6,194 nt of DNA from assembly GCA_023416995.1 (NCBI GenBank), contig JAEZGI010000076.1, forward strand, positions 1 through 6,194, read 5' to 3'. The notes beneath the pieces were generated by a model. The model saw only the letters and a list, made by a program, of their open reading frames with translations, was not told the DNA's origin and made no database searches. Source of the stretch: Bacteroidota bacterium (lineage in GTDB: Bacteria; Bacteroidota; Bacteroidia; Chitinophagales; Chitinophagaceae). The position numbers and the translations under genes are program-made. Positions 1 to 5,500 of this stretch are shown here, one piece after another. The stretch's first letter is position 1, and each line of letters begins with the position of its first letter.

Positions 1-582
1 CTTGATATCTATAAGAAGTATTTCAATAAAGATGCTGGTGAAAAACAAATGGTCTGGGTGGGAAGAATGACCGTGCTGGTTTCAATGATCGTTGCACTGG
101 CTTTCACCTGGAAAGATACTTTGGGAATCGGGGGAGAAGGCGGATTTACCTTCATTCAAAAATATACCGGCTTTATCAGTCCGGGGGTTTTTGCCATGTT
201 CCTGTTGGGGATGTTCTGGAAACGTACCACCGGCGCTGCAGCTATTGCAGGTGTAATTACGGGTTTTGTGTTATCGGTATTTTTCAATGAGTTTGCTCCT
301 GCAGTATTTGGCAAAGAAACATTGCTATATACTGCATACGAGTATACGAAGATGAATGGTGGTGTGGAAGAAACAGTGGTAGAAATTCCATTCCTGATCT
401 GTATGGGCTGGGCGTTCTTCTTTACAATGCTGGTAATGATCTTAATGAGTCTTGCGGGTCCGAAAATTAATCCGAAAGCTTTTGCGCTTGACAAAGAAAT
501 GTTCAGGCTCAAACCTTCAACTATCGTAATGATTGTAATTACTATCCTGATGCTTTCAGTATTGTATGTCCGGTTCTGGTAA
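1..582 (+). CDS. Sodium/solute symporter (SSS family), C-terminal part; 5' end outside window
   Basis: This is the last 193 codons of an inner-membrane transporter that couples solute uptake, probably a sugar, to sodium entry. The frame is open from base 1, so the ATG at 49 is an internal methionine and not the start. Five hydrophobic segments are visible, at about residues 21-37, 55-73, 78-98, 128-152 and 172-191 of the fragment. The stretch GFISPGVFAMFLLGMFWKRT (57-76) followed by GAAAIAGVITGF matches the late-helix signature of SGLT-like SSS proteins. Such proteins usually have 13-14 helices, so about two thirds of the gene is missing upstream. The end is a TAA at 580-582 after a short basic/aromatic tail (VRFW). 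The next gene, 63 bp downstream on the same strand, is an AraR-like regulator, which suggests a pentose or similar sugar as substrate. The substrate is inferred from context, not seen in the sequence. Confidence 0.9.
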   Translation, partial: LDIYKKYFNKDAGEKQMVWVGRMTVLVSMIVALAFTWKDTLGIGGEGGFTFIQKYTGFISPGVFAMFLLGMFWKRTTGAAAIAGVITGFVLSVFFNEFAPAVFGKETLLYTAYEYTKMNGGVEETVVEIPFLICMGWAFFFTMLVMILMSLAGPKINPKAFALDKEMFRLKPSTIVMIVITILMLSVLYVRFW

Positions 583-602
583 AATTCACTGTTGTTGTGC
601 CG

Positions 603-615
603 TTTACTTTGTAAA
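603..615. promoter_or_regulatory. Small inverted repeat TTTAC-TTT-GTAAA, possible operator or promoter element
   Basis: The 63-bp gap between the symporter and the regulator gene contains a perfect 5-bp inverted repeat around a TTT centre, 31 bp upstream of the regulator's ATG. Regulators of the NrtR/AraR type bind palindromic DNA and often control their own loci, so an operator is conceivable. The core TTACTTTG is also one mismatch from the Bacteroidota -7 consensus TAnnTTTG, but I see no matching -33 TTTG at the right spacing. Arms this short in an AT-rich gap can occur by chance, so the call is weak. Confidence 0.2.
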
Positions 616-645
616 TTGTCCACCACTTAATCGTAGTACCAGCCT

Positions 646-1335
646 ATGAGTATCGTAGAATACAAACATTATGATCGGTTATTGCTTGCCGTTGATTGTA
701 TCATCTTTGGTTTTGATGGTCAACGTATCAAAAGTCTTTTGATAAAAAGAGGATTCGAACCGGAACTGGGCAACTGGTCGCTGATGGGAGGTTTCGTAAA
801 TGCCGAAGAAAGTGTTGACGATGCGGCTAAGCGGGTATTAAAACAGCTTACCGGGTTGGATAATATCTATATGGAGCAGTTGCATTGTTACGGTGCACTC
901 GACCGGGATCCGGGTGGCAGGGTAGTATCTGTTGCTTATTTTGCGTTGATCAGCATCAACAGCAACAACGACGAGTTGCTTAGCAGGCACCAGGCGGAGT
1001 GGTTCGCGTTTGATAATTTTCCTCCGCTTGTATTTGATCATAACCAGATGGTACTTCATGCAAAAGAGCGGCTGCAACAAAAAGTGGCGAATCATCCGAT
1101 CGGGTTTGCATTACTTCCAACAAAATTCACCTTACCTCAATTACAGGCTTTGTATGAGGCCATTTATGAGAACCCAGTAGATAAACGCAATTTCACGCGC
1201 AAAATATTATCACTCGACATTCTGAATAAGCTTGATGAAAAAGAACGCTCCACTTCTAAGAAGGGAGCGTTCCTTTATGTTTTTGACCAGGAGAAATATA
1301 CCAAACTGGAAAATGAGGGCCTGAAATTTATTTAG
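646..1335 (+). CDS. Nudix-fold winged-helix transcription regulator (NrtR/AraR type)
   Basis: A 229-residue cytoplasmic DNA-binding regulator, probably a sugar-responsive repressor. The N-terminal Nudix-like domain spans about residues 10-150 (LLLAVDCIIFGFDG, LLIKRGFEPELGNWSLMGGF). Its Nudix box should read G-x5-E-x7-R-E-U-x-E-E-x-G-U. Here G49, E55, R63, G70 and L71 are kept, but the three catalytic glutamates are V64, Q67 and L68, so hydrolysis is unlikely. The C-terminal part, about 155-229, is the winged helix: KFTLPQLQALYEAIYENPVD, then KRNFTRKILSL as the likely recognition-helix region and KKGAFLYVF as the wing. Length and architecture fit the AraR-type regulators of Bacteroidota, in which the Nudix domain senses a ligand such as L-arabinose. 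The ATG at 646 opens just before the first Nudix strand, with no Shine-Dalgarno sequence, as is common in this phylum. It follows the symporter gene by 63 bp and overlaps the convergent PorP-like gene by 4 bp. The family call is firm; the ligand is inferred. Confidence 0.88.
   Translation: MSIVEYKHYDRLLLAVDCIIFGFDGQRIKSLLIKRGFEPELGNWSLMGGFVNAEESVDDAAKRVLKQLTGLDNIYMEQLHCYGALDRDPGGRVVSVAYFALISINSNNDELLSRHQAEWFAFDNFPPLVFDHNQMVLHAKERLQQKVANHPIGFALLPTKFTLPQLQALYEAIYENPVDKRNFTRKILSLDILNKLDEKERSTSKKGAFLYVFDQEKYTKLENEGLKFI
1238..1276 (-). terminator. Rho-independent terminator of the minus-strand unit, inside the regulator's coding sequence
   Basis: GAACGCTCC (1243-1251) pairs perfectly with GGAGCGTTC (1264-1272). 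Inside it CTTC (1253-1256) pairs with GAAG (1260-1263) around a TAA loop, leaving only A1252 bulged: 13 bp of stem with a 3-nt loop. Read on the minus strand the stem is followed at once by five Ts (1242 to 1238). It starts about 60 nt after the PorP-like stop codon, a normal terminator distance. On the plus strand the stem is followed by CTTTATGTTTTT, a poorer tract, and stopping there would remove the regulator's own stop codon. The polarity therefore favours the minus strand. The hairpin sequence encodes residues 200-209, next to the wing of the regulator. Confidence 0.7.
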
Positions 1336-2435
1336 AAAGTAGGGCAAAGTGATTGTCTCCGATCCCCGTTGTATTCACTATAGAAGCCATGATGCATCAA
1401 AGCAAATTCGAATGCACCTCTCGAATTGTTATATTGTTTCAGCGAAGAACCCGTGGCATCATAAGTAAACACCATCCGGACATTTTTCCACGAGAATCCG
1501 ACCATTGGAATAAAGGCATCACCCGGACGGTAGTAGATTCCACCCAACAATTGAATATCGCCGTCTCCTGAAAGATTGTATTGCAGGTTGCCACCGGCAA
1601 CCAATTCGGAAGCACTGGCCTGTGTACTGTAATAAGCCATGGGGTTCACAATTACTTCATCACTTAATTTGATGCTTGCATTGGCAAAACCCGTATAACG
1701 CGGCGCGATCCGGCTGTCGAATCCTATCGGATCAGCAGAAAAAAATGATTCACGCGGACGATTAAGGTGATGCGCTGAAACACCCCCGTTTACGTACAGG
1801 TTTTCTGTGGGAAAAAAGGCGTAGTTCAGGCCAACCTGCACATCAAAATAATTAACAGCAGCACGATCAAGGGCCACGGTAGTCGGCAGTGTATTGTCAA
1901 AAAATTTCCCATCAAACTGGTCTGGGAACTTCAGGTCGGTTACGTTAACGCGTTTGTTCGCCCAGCCCACATTAAAGCCAGCCGACAGCAGGTGCGACAA
2001 ACCGATCATCTGGTGATAGGCGATCGAGCCGTATACCTTTGTTGACCGAAGTGTGCCGGAGCCAGCCACATCCTGTAAGATCACGCCGCCGAGTCCTAAC
2101 CAGCCGCTTTCTATGCGATCACGAAAAACCTGTGCATCTCCCCATACGCTCATTGTTTTGAAAGGGGTACTCATGATGCTTGACCACTGATTGCGATAAT
2201 TTGCTCCGAGCCGGTAATCGGCGTCAGGAATAAATCCCGTGTTTGCAGGATTGGTCGTTAGTGGTGAATTGAACCATTGTGAAAAATGCAGATCCTGTGC
2301 GGAAGTGGTTTTCGCGATAGTAAAAGATATGAGTAAAACGAAACATTGCAGTGCTCCCGCGCGTAGTTTATTACCATTGCGGCAACTGCTCCGCGCATGG
2401 CGTCCTTTTTTCTTTCTACCCTGATATGTCAGCAT
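1332..2435 (-). CDS. PorP/SprF-family type IX secretion system outer-membrane protein
   Basis: A 367-residue outer-membrane beta-barrel protein of the PorP/SprF family, which assists T9SS secretion and surface attachment of cargo with type B sorting domains. After a basic n-region and the hydrophobic stretch ALQCFVLLISFTIA (28-41) a signal peptide ends at TTSAQ (about residue 47). The family signature follows: DLHFSQWFNSPLTTNPANTG (48-67), then ADYRLGANYRNQWSSI. Alternating strand-like segments fill the rest, and the protein ends in CPTF, the Cys-Pro-x-Phe-like tail common in the family. I chose ATG 2435. The only other in-frame option is TTG 2447, which directly follows a stop codon at 2448-2450. 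With either start the n-region is long (about 27-31 residues) and very basic (RKKKGRHAR), more than usual. The gene lies 112 bp downstream of its likely cargo gene on the same strand. Its TAA overlaps the convergent regulator's TAG. Confidence 0.9.
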   Translation of the reverse strand: MLTYQGRKKKGRHARSSCRNGNKLRAGALQCFVLLISFTIAKTTSAQDLHFSQWFNSPLTTNPANTGFIPDADYRLGANYRNQWSSIMSTPFKTMSVWGDAQVFRDRIESGWLGLGGVILQDVAGSGTLRSTKVYGSIAYHQMIGLSHLLSAGFNVGWANKRVNVTDLKFPDQFDGKFFDNTLPTTVALDRAAVNYFDVQVGLNYAFFPTENLYVNGGVSAHHLNRPRESFFSADPIGFDSRIAPRYTGFANASIKLSDEVIVNPMAYYSTQASASELVAGGNLQYNLSGDGDIQLLGGIYYRPGDAFIPMVGFSWKNVRMVFTYDATGSSLKQYNNSRGAFEFALMHHGFYSEYNGDRRQSLCPTF

Positions 2436-2487
2436 CGTCTTTGTCAATTACTGGTTAGATAAATCCTTTCTGCAGTTGTTATGGTTT

Positions 2488-2503
2488 CGGGTTAGGCGAC
2501 CCG
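2488..2503. other. Short stem-loop in the cargo-PorP gap
   Basis: CGGGT (2488-2492) and ACCCG (2499-2503) form a perfect 5-bp stem around a 6-nt loop. It lies between the larger hairpin at 2511-2540 and the PorP-like start. No T tract follows on the minus strand (GAAACCATAAC), so it does not look like an intrinsic terminator. It could help insulate or stabilise the intercistronic RNA, or be chance. Confidence 0.3.
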
Positions 2504-2510
2504 TTGGCGC

Positions 2511-2540
2511 TGCAGTGTGTGGTCAACATCCAACACTGCA
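2511..2540 (-). other. Intercistronic hairpin just after the cargo gene's stop codon
   Basis: TGCAGTGT (2511-2518) pairs perfectly with ACACTGCA (2533-2540). The stem continues with TGG (2520-2522) against CCA (2530-2532) after one bulged G2519, giving 11 bp and a 7-nt loop. It begins 7 nt beyond the TAA of the large gene as transcribed on the minus strand. No T run follows the stem there (GCGCCAACGGG), so it is unlikely to be a classical terminator. A 3'-end protecting or processing hairpin between two differently expressed cistrons would fit, since a secreted cargo and its partner need not be made in equal amounts. A second TGCAGT at 2471-2476 could compete for the same ACTGCA arm. Confidence 0.5.
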
Positions 2541-2547
2541 TATTAGT

Positions 2548-5500
2548 TTACCTGATCAGTGTTATATCACCTGTTTTTCTGGTCCGGGTTCCGTCGGTAA
2601 ACTCAACGTCAAGTACATAAGCATAAACCTCCATGGGTTGCGGTTTACCGTTGAAATTGCCATCCCAACCCACGCGCCGGTCGTTGCTTTCGAATACCTG
2701 TTGTCCCCAGCGGTTATAGATGCGGAAGATCATACGGCTGATGCCAAAACCTTCAACACGTACCACGCTGTTCTTCCCAAATCTGCCCGGGGTAAATGCG
2801 TTCGGTACATCAAGCAGCGGAACAATCTCGGCGGTTACTGTTTTACAGATAGTATCTGTACAACCGTACTGGTTATAGGTTACCAGGCAGGCCTGGAAGG
2901 TTCCGGTTGAATTATACTGATGCGATACGTTTTCCATGGTGGTGGTAACTGTTGAATCGCCATCACCAAACAACCATTTATACCTCGTGCCCCCGGTTGA
3001 CAAGTTAGTAAAGATAACCGGCTTGTTTACCTCTGGCGGGTTCGGTCCCGATGTAAAGTTGGCTGTAGGTTTAACGTTAACATTAATTACGTGTTCCGTA
3101 CTGTCGATGAGATTACAGGTGTTAGGGTCGCGCGCAACCAGTTTTACCCGGTAACTACCCACGTTCGGGTAGAAGTGTACCGGGTTGGTAGCAGTAGAAG
3201 TTGTACCGTCTCCAAAATCCCAGAAGAATGTTTCTCCGGCCAGCGAGGTGTTGTTAAACACTGCCGTATACGGTGCACAGGCCGGGGTAGGTATGGTGAA
3301 TTGTGCTTTAACCAGTGGCGACACACGTAAGGTATCTGTCAACGAGTCGGGAGCATTACAATAATTTGTATCAACCAGCACCAGCCGGGCATAATAGGTA
3401 CCGGCGGCCGGGTATTGATGTGTTACCGGTCCGAGACCCGCAGGTACTCTTGGTGAGCCATCACCGAAGTCCCAGACAAAACTTGTTGGTCCGAATGGTT
3501 TTCCCGGAGGCGCTACAGACACATTTTCAAAACGATAATTCAGATCAGCACAAGGCGGCAGTTTTGTGATATTCATTGCAAGATCTGCCCGATCTGTACG
3601 AACAATTATTGTTGTATAGGCAGTGTCGCGAATGTTGCAGGATGTTGAATCAATAGCAATGAGTCTCACGCGGAAGTTGCCGACATTATTATAAACATGG
3701 TTGACAGCAAAGTCTTCAGTTGTCACCTCGGGGCTGCCGTCACCAAAATCCCAGATATATTGTTTTGCATTCCTGACAGTATCACGTAGAGTAACGGCGA
3801 ATGGCACACAACCGCTGGAGTCAGGAGCATCGCCAACAAAAGCTTTCGGTCCCGCCGCCACGCCGGCGAAATTGAAGGATATTTTCACGGCACCGAGGTT
3901 ACATCCTTCACTTCCGTTTACCGGGGCTATTGCCCCGGGCGTAATCGGGTAAGGACGTGTTACCTGCGATGATCGACTGCCAAAGCAATTGGCACAAATG
4001 GCCTGGTAAATTACACCTTCCTGGTCGTAACGACTGGTGCCACCGTCAACGTGTTCGCCTTCCCCACCATCCTGACCGAAAAAGGTGCCGTATAAAACTT
4101 CAGAAACATCCTTTTTCAGCACGATAAAATACATATCGCGGTTATCTGTTACCGGTTTGATCGCATCAGGGGTAATTGGCATACCTGCTACGCCGGCTGT
4201 CCTGTAGGGGTCTGGCCCGTTTTCGAGCCAACCGCCCCAGCCGGAGATATACAGATTTTCACAACGATCTACCAGGAATGCAACGGGCGACATATTAGGA
4301 CTCTTCGTTCCGGTTCCAAAAACGCTTGAATATATATATGCAGAAAGATCAGGTTGTAGTTTGGCCACAAACTGGCTGGAATTAGGTGAGAAGGCTGTGG
4401 CGTTTATTACTGGCCAGTCCCCGGCTGTGATGCCCATTACATAAGGAATGGACAAGCGGTCAAATTTCAATCCATAAACCCCGTCGGCCGCAACCGTTCC
4501 CAGGTAAGTTGATTTGATCAGAGTATTTCCATTGTTGGCGATAATTGCAACAAATCCGTCAATGTTTTTGCCCGGAGTGGGTCCGATGGTGCCGGTCTTG
4601 TTCCCGGGGAAATTTTCGCTTTCGGTTGACCCGGCTACAAATATATCTCCTGTAGCGGGTCGCACACCAATGGCAAATGCTCCGTCGTTTTTGGAACCAC
4701 CGAGGTAACTGGCAAAAACAAGACTGTTGCAGGTAGGATCAATTTTAAGCACAACACCATCCTGTCCGCCACCGGGGTTACGCTGAAATGCGCTGCCAGT
4801 CACGGGAAAATTACCCGACTGAGTCTGTGCCGCAACATAAATATTTCCCGCCCCATCAAGGATAACCTCACTGCGGCTGTCGTCGCCATAAAATCGAATC
4901 AACGAGTTGGCGCCAGAGCCGCCACCACCTGCCTGTGCATCACTGATGTTGACACCATCATTCTGACTTCCGCCAATTAAAATGGAGCCGATCAGGCTCG
5001 TTCCGTCCGCACTTAGCTTTGACACGATAATATCTGCCCCGCCACCTGTTCCAATCACATCAACTGTGCGAGGGAAGGAAGTGCCCGAGTAACTTCTGCC
5101 AAGTATAACAAGATTGCCGTCCGCATCAGCAATCAAACTGTGCGGGTATTCATTGGCATCGCCACCAAGATAGGTGCCGTATAAGCGCCGTGTGCCATCC
5201 GGGCTAAACCTCGTAATGCCGATATCAACGGCGGGTCTTGACCCACCTGATGAACCTTTGAAATCCATTTGGAACGCTCCATTTGTTACCACATAGCCAC
5301 TGCCCGCTACCCGCCCGCCAGAATACAAAGATCCATCCGGACCAGGTGTTGCCGTGAATCCATATTCGTCTGCCCGGCTTCCGGTAAACGAAGAAAAGAT
5401 CAATGTAGGGTCGATGATAAGTGTGGCATTGCGATCATGATTCTTAACGCGGAACCGAACTGTGTTTTTTGAAATGATTTCGTAATTGCACTCAATCGTC

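Noticed and set aside
156..626. Minus-strand open frame of 156 codons opposite the symporter
   Set aside because: It lies opposite a well-supported membrane-protein gene, has no recognisable domain or signal, and its composition follows from the reverse complement of hydrophobic codons.
646..1095. Active Nudix hydrolase
   Set aside because: The glutamates needed for metal binding in the Nudix box are replaced (V64, Q67, L68) and a winged helix follows, so a regulator is the better call.
2476..2910. Plus-strand open frame of 144 codons opposite the sorting domain of the large protein
   Set aside because: It is entirely explained by the strongly supported minus-strand gene and has no family resemblance. 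Its first part runs through the hairpin region.
4330..4340. Alternating TA run that could be a promoter or a slippage-prone repeat
   Set aside because: It is short, lies inside the large gene and simply encodes YIYS in frame. No promoter partner motif is seen.
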